A stretch of DNA of 64,000 nt from assembly GCF_002944405.1 (NCBI RefSeq), contig NZ_CP024307.1, positions 454,501-518,500 on the forward strand, read 5' to 3'. The notes beneath the pieces were generated by a model. That model was not told the DNA's origin, made no database searches, and saw only the letters and a program-made list of their open reading frames with translations. The position numbers and the translations under genes were made by a program. The stretch comes from Sinorhizobium fredii (GTDB lineage: Bacteria; Pseudomonadota; Alphaproteobacteria; Rhizobiales; Rhizobiaceae). Below are positions 8,545 to 17,800 of this stretch, in pieces; within the stretch, counting starts at the first letter, position 1, and each line of letters begins with the position of its first letter.

Positions 8545-10026
8545 ATGGTAGAAGACGCACGTCCGGCCAAAGAGAGTGCGCCGCCGCGAGCGGCCGTCGG
8601 ATTTCTGCGCGGACTCTCCGGCAAGCTCCTCTTGCTGACGATCGCCTTCGTCATGTTGGCGGAGGTGCTGATCTTCGTGCCCTCCGTCGCCAACATGCGC
8701 ATCCGCTGGCTCGAGGACCGGCTGAACACCGTGGCCGCCGCCGCCGTCGTCGTCGACGGGCTGCAGAACATCGAGCTGCCGCGCGCCGTACAGCGCGAGA
8801 CCCTGATGGCCACCGGCACCAAGGCGATCGTCATCCGCCGCAAGGATGCCTCGCGGATGATCGCGACCGTCGACATGCCGCCGGCGATCGACCGCGAATA
8901 CGACATCGCCAATTTTACGGCCCTCGGGGCGATCCGCGACGCGTTCGACACGCTGCTTTTTGGCGGCAGCCGCATCATGCGCGTCTACGGGCCGCTCGGC
9001 GAGAGCGATGCGACGATCGAGCTGGTGATGAAGGATGCGAGCCTGCGCAAGGCCATGCTCGTCTATTCGCGCAACGTCTTCCTGCTGTCGATCGTCATTT
9101 CGCTGATTACCGCGGCGCTGATCTTCCTCGCCATCAACCGCATGCTGATCGTGCCGATAAAACGCCTGACGGCAAGCATGCAGGAGTTCTCCGACGAGCC
9201 TTCGAGCCCCGAACGCGTCCTCGTGCCGCCCGACGGCGGCGACGAGCTGGCGGTCGCCGGTCAGCACCTCGCTAGCATGCAGCGCGAGTTGCAGAAGACC
9301 TTGAAGCAGCAGAAGAGCCTCGCCGAGCTCGGCCTTGCGGTGTCGAAGATCAACCACGACATGCGCAACATCCTGTCCTCGGCGCAGCTCATCTCGGACC
9401 GGCTTGCCGATGTTGACGATCCCGTCGTCAAGCGCTTTGCGCCGACGCTGCTCAGAACCATCGACCGCGCCGTCGGCTATACGCAGGAGGTTCTCTCCTA
9501 CGGGCGGACTGCGGAGGCCGAACCGCATCGCCGCTTCGTGGCGCTTCGCCCGCTCGTCCAGGATGTCGGCGAGCTCCTGGCCGTTGACCGCCAGAGCGGC
9601 ATCGAATTCGACGTCCAGATCCGCGACGACATCCTAGTCGATGCGGACAGCGAGCAGCTTTTCCGCGTCGTCCACAATATCTGCCGCAATGCCGTCCAGG
9701 CACTGACGAACCACCAGCCGGAGAACGGCCGCCCGAGGGTGGTCTCCGTCTCGGCGGTGCGGACCGGCAGCGTCGTGACGATCTCCATCGAGGATACCGG
9801 CCCGGGCATGCCGGCCAAGGCACGCGAGAACCTCTTCGCGGCCTTCCGCGGCTCGGCGCGCTCCGGCGGCACCGGGCTCGGCCTGGCGATCGCCCGTGAG
9901 CTTGTTCTCGCCCATGGCGGCACGATCGCGCTCGTCGAGAAGCCGACGCCCGGCACGCTGTTCCGCATCGAGCTTCCGGACCGCCCGGTGCGCCTCGATG
10001 CTTTCCGCGCCAAGGGACGCTCCTGA
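8545..10026 (+). CDS. sensor histidine kinase, no adjacent response regulator
   Basis: A membrane-bound two-component kinase of 493 residues. A first helix at about residues 28-48 and a second at about 172-195 enclose a periplasmic sensor region. A HAMP-like linker follows, then the phospho-acceptor H box INHDMRNILSSAQL near residue 272. The ATPase domain shows the N box HNICRNAVQAL, G1 DTGPGMP and G2 GGTGLGLAIA. ATG 8545 is used; GTG 8542 just ahead is also possible. It lies 22 bases after the flavoprotein gene, so the TVP38-flavoprotein-kinase order may be one operon. The missing response regulator means its partner is elsewhere. Confidence 0.9.
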   Translation: MVEDARPAKESAPPRAAVGFLRGLSGKLLLLTIAFVMLAEVLIFVPSVANMRIRWLEDRLNTVAAAAVVVDGLQNIELPRAVQRETLMATGTKAIVIRRKDASRMIATVDMPPAIDREYDIANFTALGAIRDAFDTLLFGGSRIMRVYGPLGESDATIELVMKDASLRKAMLVYSRNVFLLSIVISLITAALIFLAINRMLIVPIKRLTASMQEFSDEPSSPERVLVPPDGGDELAVAGQHLASMQRELQKTLKQQKSLAELGLAVSKINHDMRNILSSAQLISDRLADVDDPVVKRFAPTLLRTIDRAVGYTQEVLSYGRTAEAEPHRRFVALRPLVQDVGELLAVDRQSGIEFDVQIRDDILVDADSEQLFRVVHNICRNAVQALTNHQPENGRPRVVSVSAVRTGSVVTISIEDTGPGMPAKARENLFAAFRGSARSGGTGLGLAIARELVLAHGGTIALVEKPTPGTLFRIELPDRPVRLDAFRAKGRS

Positions 10027-10173
10027 CGCCTCTCCTGCGACCGGGATGTTAGCGCAACGCCGGCTTGTCCACCGCTGTCGCAAAAATGAAGTTTTTTGCC
10101 GAAAGGCGCTTGCAATCCCCGAAAGGACGCTTTAGAGGATCGCCACGCAAGCGGTGGTCACCGCTTCAGCCAC

Positions 10174-10250
10174 GCACCCGTAGCTCAGCTGGATAGAGCA
10201 CCAGACTACGAATCTGGGGGTCAGGAGTTCGAATCTCTTCGGGTGCGCCA
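10174..10250 (+). tRNA. tRNA-Arg (anticodon ACG)
   Basis: A 77-base cloverleaf with encoded CCA. The acceptor stem GCACCCG pairs with CGGGTGC, the D arm contains AGCTCAGCTGGATAGAGC, the anticodon loop is CTACGAA and the T arm has GTTCGAATC. The ACG anticodon is normally deaminated to ICG to read CGN codons. A GC-rich, hairpin-capable run precedes it at 10140-10170. The accessory remnants just downstream suggest the tRNA 3' region has acted as an insertion site. Confidence 0.96.
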
Positions 10251-10266
10251 TTCTCTCTGTGTCCCT

Positions 10267-10380
10267 CCTGGACAGGTAGGGGATGACGGAATGTCCCTGC
10301 CACATGGGTCACAATCCGTACGGCACGAGATTGTCACCCCACCCACGTCTTCGGTACGAAACGTCACCTACCTCTCAGGT
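10267..10380. repeat. imperfect inverted repeats, possible IS or MITE remnant
   Basis: The left arm near 10267-10297 (CCTGGACAGGTAGG and following) resembles the reverse complement of 10353-10380 (ACCTGAGAGGTAGG, then TGACGTTTCGTACC). About 55 bases lie between the arms and no transposase frame fits. The element ends seven bases before Sel1-like coding sequence begins. The arms look like ends of an insertion sequence, but no family can be assigned by eye. Confidence 0.4.
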
Positions 10381-10383
10381 CCG

Positions 10384-10738
10384 GGGGATCCAAAGCAAGC
10401 CGCATTCTGGTTTTTGCAAGCGGCTCAACGAGGTCATGCTGGCGCGCAAGCGATGATCGGTGCACCTTGGCGCCGGTGTGGAGCTCGATCGACTGCGTGC
10501 TACACGTTGGCTTAGGGCGAGCGCCGAGTAAGGTAATCCGCTCGCGCAAGCATTTTTGCCAAGAGTAGAAGCTGAACTTACCCCTGATGAACGAATGCTT
10601 TTGCAGAAGGAAATTGTCGATTCAGCCGGGGCAGGCCAAAGTGAGTGCGGTTGGCGTGAGCGTTGTTTCTTCGATGAAGAATTAAATTGTGAAAACAATC
10701 ATATAGCAGTTCCTTCCTCCTCGTCGGCATGGTCCTGA
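10384..10738 (+). pseudogene. broken Sel1-repeat (SLR/TPR-like) protein gene
   Basis: Three frame fragments together spell the end of a Sel1-repeat protein. From 10387 one frame reads DPKQAAFWFLQAAQRGHAGA, a clear Sel1 repeat. Around 10462 the similarity jumps one base into another frame (LGAGVELDRLRATRWLRASAE), which is then cut by an in-frame TAA at 10529-10531. After this stop the same frame continues GNPLAQAFLPRVEAELTPDE, a typical linker and final helix, to a TGA at 10736. No start codon or upstream repeats remain; the inverted-repeat remnant abuts the 5' side. A frameshift plus a nonsense codon plus 5' loss makes a functional product very unlikely. Confidence 0.7.
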
Positions 10739-10934
10739 GCCTTCGCGGCACGAAGGCGACGGCAGATGCTCCAGTAGGCTGTGCTGACCGCGTCTCGCCA
10801 GCCATCCGCCAAGCTCAAGCTCTCGGGTTCAAGCGCCCTTTTTCACATCGTCAGAAGTCCACTCCGGAGTTAGTTGCTTAGCTTGCGCGTAGACAACAGC
10901 GTAGCCCTGCGACGACACGGGCCTGCTGCGCCGT
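10739..10934. other. gene-poor end of the accessory scar; doubtful small minus-strand ORF
   Basis: No recognisable gene. On the minus strand a stop-bounded frame of 47 codons (10842 down to 10699) reads, among others, LADGWRDAVSTAYWSIC; it has TTG but no ATG or GTG start and no clear ribosome-binding site. It looks protein-like in composition but I cannot assign it. The rest shows nothing. Confidence 0.25.
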
Positions 10935-11405
10935 TCAACCGGGATGGCTGAAACGGGCTACCTGAGCATCCCTCGTCAGGTTGCGGAAGCTGGTGCCGCT
11001 CATATGCACCAGGGTTCGGTGGTCGCCGCCCTCGAAATAGACGTCATTGGCCTTGTCGAGACTCTCGTCGAGGATGACCGGTACGCCATAGGCCGATCCG
11101 ATGGGCGGCACGGCGCCGATCTCGCAATCGTTGAAGAGCGTGCTGACTTCTTCCTCCGAGGCGAGGCCGAGACGCCGGTTCATCACATCCTGCAACGTCG
11201 AGAGCTCGACCCGGTGCGTGGCCGGCACGACGGCAAGCACGTAGCCCATCTCGTGGTGTACGACCACGGATTTGGCCAGCCTGTTGCCCGGAACATGGGC
11301 GGCCTCGGCGGTTTGGCTGGTCGTTGCGGTCCGGTGGTGAGGGACAGTGTCGTAGTCGACACCCTCGGTCTCGATATAGTGCTGGAGTTTCCTGGCGATG
11401 GTCAT
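10935..11405 (-). CDS. YbaK/ProX-type aminoacyl-tRNA deacylase domain protein
   Basis: A 156-residue single-domain protein of the YbaK/EbsC family, which includes trans-editing enzymes that hydrolyse misacylated tRNAs. The family pattern is visible: the start with a Tyr/His-rich strand (VDYDTVPH), the conserved lysine in GNRLAKSVVV near residue 45, and the conserved glycine-rich part EIGAVPPIGSAYGVPVILDE near residues 95-115. Towards the end there is a GG-DHRTLVHM strand. Which tRNA is corrected cannot be read from the sequence. It stands alone on the minus strand beside the accessory scar. Confidence 0.85.
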   Translation of the reverse strand: MTIARKLQHYIETEGVDYDTVPHHRTATTSQTAEAAHVPGNRLAKSVVVHHEMGYVLAVVPATHRVELSTLQDVMNRRLGLASEEEVSTLFNDCEIGAVPPIGSAYGVPVILDESLDKANDVYFEGGDHRTLVHMSGTSFRNLTRDAQVARFSHPG

Positions 11406-11501
11406 CGTAGGCGTCCCTTCTGTTGAGCAGTGACGCAGGAATGATTTTATTCTGCTCTGATCGTCTGCGGAGTCAACGGCGAATGGACGCGGCGACGACC
11501 G

Positions 11502-12179
11502 TCACCACACCAACGGAACGAGCCGATAGCGCACCCGTTCCGCATAGGCGTCGTAGTCCGCAAGGCCGGCGCGCAGCGCCTTTTCCTCGATGCCGATGCG
11601 GATGGCGAGGAGAGCCGCGAGTCCCAATGCGGCAAGCAGTCCCCACCAGGAGCCGAGCAGCAGCGACGTCCCGGCGACGAAAAGCAGGCTGCCGCTGTAG
11701 AGGGGATGGCGGACATAGCGATAGGGTCCGGTGGTGACGACCCGTTGTCCCCGCTCGCTCTGCACCTTGACTACCGGCGCCGCAAAACTGTTTTCGCGCA
11801 TGACCCGGTAGCTGAAGCCGACCGACAGAACGACCAGCAGTGCGCCCGCCGCCTGCACCCAGGGCGGCACTGCCGACCATTCGAACCGGGCGGCATCGAG
11901 CGCCATGAAGGCGAAGGCGCCGAACAGGAACAGGACAAGCACGCAGATGAGCACCTTGTCGGCCCTCGGCTGGTCCTTCTGGATGGGTGCGGCCAATCGC
12001 TCCTTGAGCAGCGCCGGATCGTGCCAGGCAAGCAGGAACCCGGTGCCGAGCGAGAGTGCCAGCATGAGGGCGAGGTAGATCCATGCCGCCGTCCAGTCGA
12101 AGGTTCCGGCAGATACGAAGAGAACGACTCCCATGATGCCGAACCAGACGACGGTCTGAGTGATCAACCTGGCGACCAT
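11502..12179 (-). CDS. isoprenylcysteine methyltransferase-like (ICMT/PEMT fold) membrane protein
   Basis: A 225-residue membrane protein with about five hydrophobic helices. The C-terminal half has the signature of the ICMT/phospholipid methyltransferase superfamily: GPYRYVRHPLYSGSLL at about residues 150-165, followed by EEKALRAGLADYDAYAERVRYRLVP, whose acidic pair and arginines bind S-adenosylmethionine in related enzymes. The substrate is unknown; bacterial members methylate lipids or small molecules. ATG 12179 was chosen because AGGGAG lies at good distance; two upstream ATGs (12200, 12260) would add residues outside the conserved domain. Confidence 0.8.
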   Translation of the reverse strand: MVARLITQTVVWFGIMGVVLFVSAGTFDWTAAWIYLALMLALSLGTGFLLAWHDPALLKERLAAPIQKDQPRADKVLICVLVLFLFGAFAFMALDAARFEWSAVPPWVQAAGALLVVLSVGFSYRVMRENSFAAPVVKVQSERGQRVVTTGPYRYVRHPLYSGSLLFVAGTSLLLGSWWGLLAALGLAALLAIRIGIEEKALRAGLADYDAYAERVRYRLVPLVW

Positions 12180-12507
12180 CGGTGAACTCCCTTGCAACAT
12201 CCATGCTGCCCCGCCCGGTGTCCTCGAACTTAGCGGCGCAGTGGGGCACGTTTGCGGCAAGCGCGGGCGGCATTTTCGGCGCGTTCACGCGGTTGTGCAC
12301 GGAACCGGCCTCAAAACGGCTCCGGCGGATTCCTACATGATTTCCGTCTGCAAACCGATTGTGAGGCCATGATGAGAAAGGAGGGCCGCGAGTGCATGGC
12401 TATATGATGAAGGAGCCGATGCTGATCATCGCCGGTGGGCGCCTGTGCCCTTCTGATCCTTCTCGTCACCCAGATCCCGGGCGCGTCGCCTTGATGTTGG
12501 CCGGTCT
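12180..12507. other. intergenic region without a supported gene
   Basis: A 328-base gap between two minus-strand genes. A GTG at 12392 behind AGGAGG opens a 55-codon plus-strand frame ending at 12559, but it runs into the opposite strand of the next gene and resembles nothing I know. No RNA, repeat or terminator was recognised. Confidence 0.4.
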
Positions 12508-12936
12508 TCAGATACTTTCGAGAATTTCCATCGTTCGAGGGTCTCGGACGCCGCTGTAGTAGCGATCGAGCGCCCTTGCGAAGGCGCCGCCGGCCGGGTC
12601 GGCGGCCTCGAAGAGCGTCATCGACGAGCGGAACTTGAGATCGTCCGGCCGGCCGAAAATCTCCAGCGCGCTGCGCCCTGCTACCAGGTTCACCGCCTCC
12701 GTGCATTCGATGAGGCGCCGGCCCAGCAGCGGGTGCTTGAGATAGGCTCGCGCCTCATCGATATCCGCTATCGCGTAGCGCTGCGCCATCGAGGAATGGC
12801 CGAGGCCCTGAACCTGTGGAAAGATGAACCACATCCAATGGCTGCGCTTGGCGCCGACGCGGAGCTCCGCCAGCGCCGTTTCATAGACGCCTTGCTGTGC
12901 CGTGACGAAACGTTCGAGATCGAAGGCGTTGCTCAT
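12508..12936 (-). CDS. DUF1810-family protein
   Basis: A 142-residue soluble protein. The family is recognised by FVTAQ near the start, the tryptophan- and histidine-rich SHWMWFIFPQ at about residues 32-41, QGLGHSS, YAI-DI-EA-AYL-HP-LG-RL, and the conserved FGRPDDLKFRSSMTLF towards the end. No biochemical role is established for DUF1810 to my knowledge. ATG 12936 (MSNAFDLERF) fits the family start better than the upstream ATG at 12999. It lies 43 bases after the aldo/keto reductase gene on the same strand. Confidence 0.85.
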   Translation of the reverse strand: MSNAFDLERFVTAQQGVYETALAELRVGAKRSHWMWFIFPQVQGLGHSSMAQRYAIADIDEARAYLKHPLLGRRLIECTEAVNLVAGRSALEIFGRPDDLKFRSSMTLFEAADPAGGAFARALDRYYSGVRDPRTMEILESI

Positions 12937-12979
12937 CGGCTTGCCTTGTGCCGCCGTCAGGCAGGCGCTGTCGCGGCCC

Positions 12980-13966
12980 CTACCATCGCTGATGAACATG
13001 GACCTTGATCAGCCGCTCGTAAAGTGCGGCGATTGCCTCCATGGCCGCTCCGTCGATCGGCGGAAGGGCGCTCGCCGCCGCGTTCGATTGCGCCTGGCCG
13101 GCATTGCGAGCGCCGGGGATGACGACGGAAACCGCTTCCTGCTCGAGGATCCAGCGGAGCGCGAACTGCGCCATCGGCACGCCGGCCGGCACGAAAGCAC
13201 GCAGTTCCTCCACCGCCTCCAGCGCCGCCTCGAACGGCACGCCGGCAAAGGTCTCGCCGACATCGAAGGCTTCGCCATGGCGGTTGAAGTTGCGGTGGTC
13301 GTCCGCGGCGAACGCCGTGTCCCTGCCGATTTTGCCGGAAAGCAGCCCGGAGGCGAGAGGTACGCGCACGATGATGCCGACATTCTTCTTTCTTGCCTCG
13401 GCAAAGAACAGATCGTGCGGCCGCTGGCGGAAGATGTTGTAGATGATCTGCACCGTGGCGACGCCCGGATACTCGATCGCCTTCAGCGCCTCTTCGACCC
13501 TTTCGACCGAAACGCCGTAGTGGCGGATCTTGCCCTTAGCTTTGAGCTGGTCGAGTGCTTCAAAAAACTGCGGCCGGTAGTAGACGTCGGTCGGCGGGCA
13601 GTGGAGTTGCACGAGATCGAGCGTCTCGACGCCGAGATTCTCGAGGCTGCGGTCGATGAAGGGCTCGATATTGGCGCCCGTATAGCCGTCGGCGACATGC
13701 GGATTGAGCCGGCGGCCGGCCTTGGTGGCGACGAAGGGCTTCTCACCGCCGCGTTCCTTCAGCACCGCCGCGATGATCTTTTCCGAGCGCCCGTCGCCAT
13801 AGACGTCGGCCGTGTCGATGAAGGTCACGCCACTATCGAGCGCCGCGTGCAGGGCGCGCTTGCCGTCCTCCTCGCTGACATCGCCCCAGGAGCCGCCGAT
13901 CTGCCAGGCGCCGAAGCCAAGCTCCGAAATCGCCGCGCCCGTCCGTCCCAAAATTCTCGTCTTCAT
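12980..13966 (-). CDS. aldo/keto reductase
   Basis: An NADPH-dependent oxidoreductase of 328 residues with a TIM-barrel fold. The catalytic tetrad is visible: Asp and Tyr in FIDTADVYGDGRSE (about residues 51-64), Lys in FVATKAG (about 78-84) and His in DLVQLHCPP (near 120). The C-terminal cofactor loop has VVIPGARNAGQAQSN (near 285). The family reduces aldehydes and ketones; the substrate cannot be inferred. It is probably co-transcribed with the DUF1810 gene. Confidence 0.93.
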   Translation of the reverse strand: MKTRILGRTGAAISELGFGAWQIGGSWGDVSEEDGKRALHAALDSGVTFIDTADVYGDGRSEKIIAAVLKERGGEKPFVATKAGRRLNPHVADGYTGANIEPFIDRSLENLGVETLDLVQLHCPPTDVYYRPQFFEALDQLKAKGKIRHYGVSVERVEEALKAIEYPGVATVQIIYNIFRQRPHDLFFAEARKKNVGIIVRVPLASGLLSGKIGRDTAFAADDHRNFNRHGEAFDVGETFAGVPFEAALEAVEELRAFVPAGVPMAQFALRWILEQEAVSVVIPGARNAGQAQSNAAASALPPIDGAAMEAIAALYERLIKVHVHQRW

Positions 13967-14059
13967 CTGCAGGTCTCCTCCATTATCCTGAAATCGCAGC
14001 GGCGCCGTGCGTGCTTATCGATCAATTGTATGATGATTGTGAGGCCGAGGAAAAGGCGT

Positions 14060-14644
14060 TCAGTCCTCGCTCGACAGGATAGCCCTGCCGCGGCTGAGAT
14101 CGCTCACGAGTGCGCGTGTTGCGTCTGCCGCGTCCTTCGGCAGCCCGATCGCCAGCACCGCGCCCGTGTCGGTGAAGCTCTCGCTGGCGATCGAGACGCC
14201 GCGAGCGGCAAGCCGCGCCTTGATGAGGGCGAGATCGGCAAAATCGCAGGCGACCGTGGCCCGCAGCGTCTCGACCAACTCGACCTTTTCCGCGGTCCTG
14301 AGGCAGAGCGCGGCAGTGCCGCCATAGGCCCGGACCAGTCCGCCGCTGCCGAGGAGGATGCCGCCGAACCAGCGCGTGACGACGACTGCGACCCGGTCGA
14401 GCGACTGTCCGTCGATCGCCGCGAGAATTGGCTTACCTGCGGTGCCGCTCGGCTCGCCGTCATCATTGAAGCGATAGGTCTGGCCGATGCGCCAGGCCCA
14501 GCAATTGTGATTGGCGGTGGGGTCGGAATGGGCAGAGAGAAAGGCCTTTGCGGCCTGCTCGTCGTCGATCGGACCGGCGATCGCCAGAAAGCGGCTCTTC
14601 TTGATTTCCTGTGTCGAGGTCTCGATGCGCTGAAGGGTGAACAT
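14060..14644 (-). CDS. YigZ/IMPACT-family protein
   Basis: A 194-residue protein of the UPF0029/IMPACT family. Typical marks are IKKSRFLAIA at about residues 14-23, the HNCWAWRIG block near 47, FNDDGEPSGTAGKPIL at about 58-73 and VVVTRWFGGILLGSGGLVRAYG at about 87-108. The C-terminal ferredoxin-like half is less conserved. IMPACT proteins modulate translation control kinases in eukaryotes; the bacterial role is unclear. It is 93 bases upstream of the aldo/keto reductase gene and on the same strand. Confidence 0.9.
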   Translation of the reverse strand: MFTLQRIETSTQEIKKSRFLAIAGPIDDEQAAKAFLSAHSDPTANHNCWAWRIGQTYRFNDDGEPSGTAGKPILAAIDGQSLDRVAVVVTRWFGGILLGSGGLVRAYGGTAALCLRTAEKVELVETLRATVACDFADLALIKARLAARGVSIASESFTDTGAVLAIGLPKDAADATRALVSDLSRGRAILSSED

Positions 14645-14714
14645 CCGCTGTTTCCGGTTTGGGAGCGGTCATAGCGGAATGGGGGCACTTCGTCATCTGT
14701 GATGAATTGCCTGC

Positions 14715-14888
14715 CGAGGCGCACCTCGCCCCTCCCCAACCCCTCCTCACACGGGGGAGGGGCTTGAGCCTCCGCTGCGGCCGACTGCCATGCCGGAACA
14801 CTCTCGCCTGCTGCAACGACCAAACGCGGGCCTAAAGGGTGCGGCAGCTCAAGCCCCTCCGCCTTGTGGGCCCTTGTGGGGAGGGGTA
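14715..14888. repeat. intergenic inverted repeat between yigZ-like gene and putA
   Basis: Perfect 14-base arms GGAGGGGCTTGAGC (14756-14769) and GCTCAAGCCCCTCC (14847-14860) enclose about 77 bases. Outer C- and G-rich runs (CGCCCCTCCCC near 14728, TGGGGAGGGG near 14876) extend the symmetry imperfectly. It resembles the palindromic elements common between rhizobial genes. Confidence 0.6.
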
Positions 14889-14899
14889 TGTCCAGAGTC

Positions 14900-17800
14900 T
14901 CAGCCGATCGCCATCAGGCTGGCATTGCCGCCGGCGGCGGCCGTGTTGATCGAGGTGGAAACCTCCTCGACCAGCCAGTTCAGGCAATAGGCGTCCGGAT
15001 TGCGGCCGATTTCCTCGCCGGAAGCCGCCTGGACGAGCACGAGCGGACCGGGAAGCGCCGCAATTGCCTTGTTAACGTCGCGGATGCGTTCGGCGTCGCC
15101 CTCGACCAGCGCGCCGGCAAAGGGGCCGTCGGCGGCCCAGTCCTTCGACCAGGAGACGCGCAGCGCGACGCTGTGCGGCAGGTTCTTGAGCGAGGATTGC
15201 AGGCCGGAGGCGGCGTTGACGACGACGCTGTTGCCGGTCGCGAGCGCCGCGGCGAGCTGGTGATAGAGGCCGCTCTCGGTCGCGGGCACAAGGAGAACGC
15301 GGCCGCGCGGATGCAGCGCATAGAGATTGCGCTCGCCGACCGGGCCGGGGAGTTCCACATCGAGCCCCAAAGCCGAGTTGCTGCCGGCGTTGCGCGCTGC
15401 TTCCGCTTCCGCTGTGGCGCTCTTGCCGTCGAGCCACTTGGCGAAATCGAGCAGAACGGGATCGGTATGCACGGAGCTGTGCTGCGGCGGCACCGGGGCC
15501 GTCGTCACCAGCCGGCCGAGATAGAGCGGCCCGCCGGCCTTGGGGCCGGTGCCGGAAAGGCCGCGGCCGCCGAAGGGCTGCACGCCCACCACCGCGCCGA
15601 TGATGTTGCGGTTGACATAGAGATTGCCGGCCTTGATGCGGCTCGTCACATGAGCGATCGTCTCGTCGAGGCGGGTGTGCAGGCCGAAGGTCAGTCCGTA
15701 GCCAGTGGCATTGATGTCGTCGATCAGCCGGTCGAGGTTGTCGCGGCGGTAGCGGATGACGTGCAGCACCGGCCCGAAAACCTCGCGCTGGAGATCGGAG
15801 AGCTTCTCCAGCTCGATGATCGTCGGCGGCACGAAGGTGCCCTTTTGCGTCTCGGCGGCGAGGCCGATCTGCTCCACCTTGCGGCCGAGCCCGCGCATCC
15901 GCTCGATGTGCTTGTCGATCGTCTCCTTCGCATCTGCCGTGATGACCGGACCGACATCGACGGAAAAGCGATCGGTGCGGCCGATGTTCAATTCGTGCAG
16001 CGCTCCCCTCAGCATGTTGAGGGTCCGGTCGGCGATATCCTCCTGCAGGCAGAGCACGCGCAGCGCCGAGCAGCGCTGTCCGGCGCTGTCGAAGGCCGAG
16101 GCGATGACGTCGCCGACGACCTGTTCGGCAAGCGCCGAGGAATCGACGATCATCGCGTTCTGGCCGCCGGTCTCGGCAATCAGCGGGATTGGCCGGCCGG
16201 AGGGCGAAAGCCGATCGGCGAGCTCAGCCTGGATGAGCCGCGCGACCTCCGTCGAACCGGTGAACATCACGCCCGCAGTCTCGGGCGCTGCGACCAGCGC
16301 GGCGCCGACTCGGCCGTCGCCCGGAAGGAACTGCAGCGCGCTTGCCGGCACGCCGGCCTCATGCAGAAGGCGCACGCCCTCGGCGGCGATCAGGGGCGTT
16401 TCCTCCGCCGGCTTGGCGAGCACCGGGTTGCCGGCGACAAGGGCTGCAGCAACCTGGCCGGTGAAGATGGCCAGCGGGAAGTTCCACGGGCTGATGCAGA
16501 CGACGGGGCCGAGCGCCCTATGGCCGCGACCGAGGGTGCGGCGCGTCTGCTCGGCGTAATAGCGCAGGAAATCGATCGCCTCGCGCACCTCGGCAATGGC
16601 ATTCAGCACCGACTTGCCCGCCTCGCGCATGATCAGCCCGAGAAGCGTCGGCATGCGTGCCTGCATCAGGTCGGCGGCGCGCTCGAGGCAGGCGGCCCGT
16701 TCCGCCGGCGGAACGGCAGCCCAATTCGAGGCGGCATCGGCGGCTAGGCGAGCGGCCCGTCTTGCATCCTCCTCCGACGTCTCTGTGACCGAGCCGACGC
16801 GGTCGCGATGGTCGCCCGGATTGACGACCGGCCGGGTTTCGCCGCCCGCCGCGCCGGTCGCGAGTTGCGGCACCGCCGTCCAGGCGATCGCGGCGCTCGC
16901 CTTCAGCGTCTCCGTCAGGGAGGCGAGCGTCGCTTCGTTGGAAAGATCGAGGCCGGCCGAATTGGGGCGTGCAGCGCCGAAGAGCTCGGCCGGCAGCGCG
17001 ATCTTCTCGTGCTTTGCGCCGACCACCGGCATGGCGCGGACGATCTCCACGGGATCGGCGACCAACTCGTCGATCGAGACCATCGGATCGGCGATGCGAT
17101 GCACGAAGGAGGAGTTGGCACCGTTCTCGAGCAGGCGGCGCACGAGATAGGCAAGCAGCGTTTCGTGCGTGCCGACCGGCGCATAGATGCGGCAGGGCCG
17201 GCCGAGATTCTCCCGGCCCACCACTTCCTCATAGAGCGGCTCGCCCATGCCGTGCAGGCACTGGAATTCGTATCTGCCGACGTGAAAGTCCTTGCCGGCC
17301 ATGTGGTAGATGGCGGCGAGCGTCTGGGCGTTGTGGGTGGCGAACTGCGGGAATACCAGCTCGGTCGCCGAAAGCAGCTTGCGGGCGCAGGCAATGTAGG
17401 AGACGTCGGTGTGAATTTTGCGGGTGAAGACCGGGAAATCTTCGAGCCCGTCGAGTTGCGCCCGCTTGATCTCGGCGTCCCAATAGGCGCCCTTGACGAG
17501 TCTGACCATGATGCGCCGGCCGGCGCGCCGCGCCAGGTCGATGATGAAGTCGAGCACGAAGGGGCAACGCTTGCCATAGGCCTGCACGACGAAGCCCATG
17601 CCGTTCCAGTCGGCGAGATCGGCGTCGAGGCAGAGCTCTTCCAGAAGGTCGAGCGAGAGTTCCAGCCGGTCGGCCTCTTCGGCGTCGATGTTGAGGCCGA
17701 TATCGTATCTCTTGGCGAGGATCGCGAGCGACTTCACCTTCGGCAGCAATTCTTCCATCACCCTCAACGCCTGCGCCCGCGTATAGCGCGGATGGAGCGC

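Noticed and set aside
10096..10515. 139-codon frame running through tRNA-Arg
   Set aside because: It overlaps the tRNA in full; only its end, from 10387, has meaning as part of the Sel1 pseudogene.
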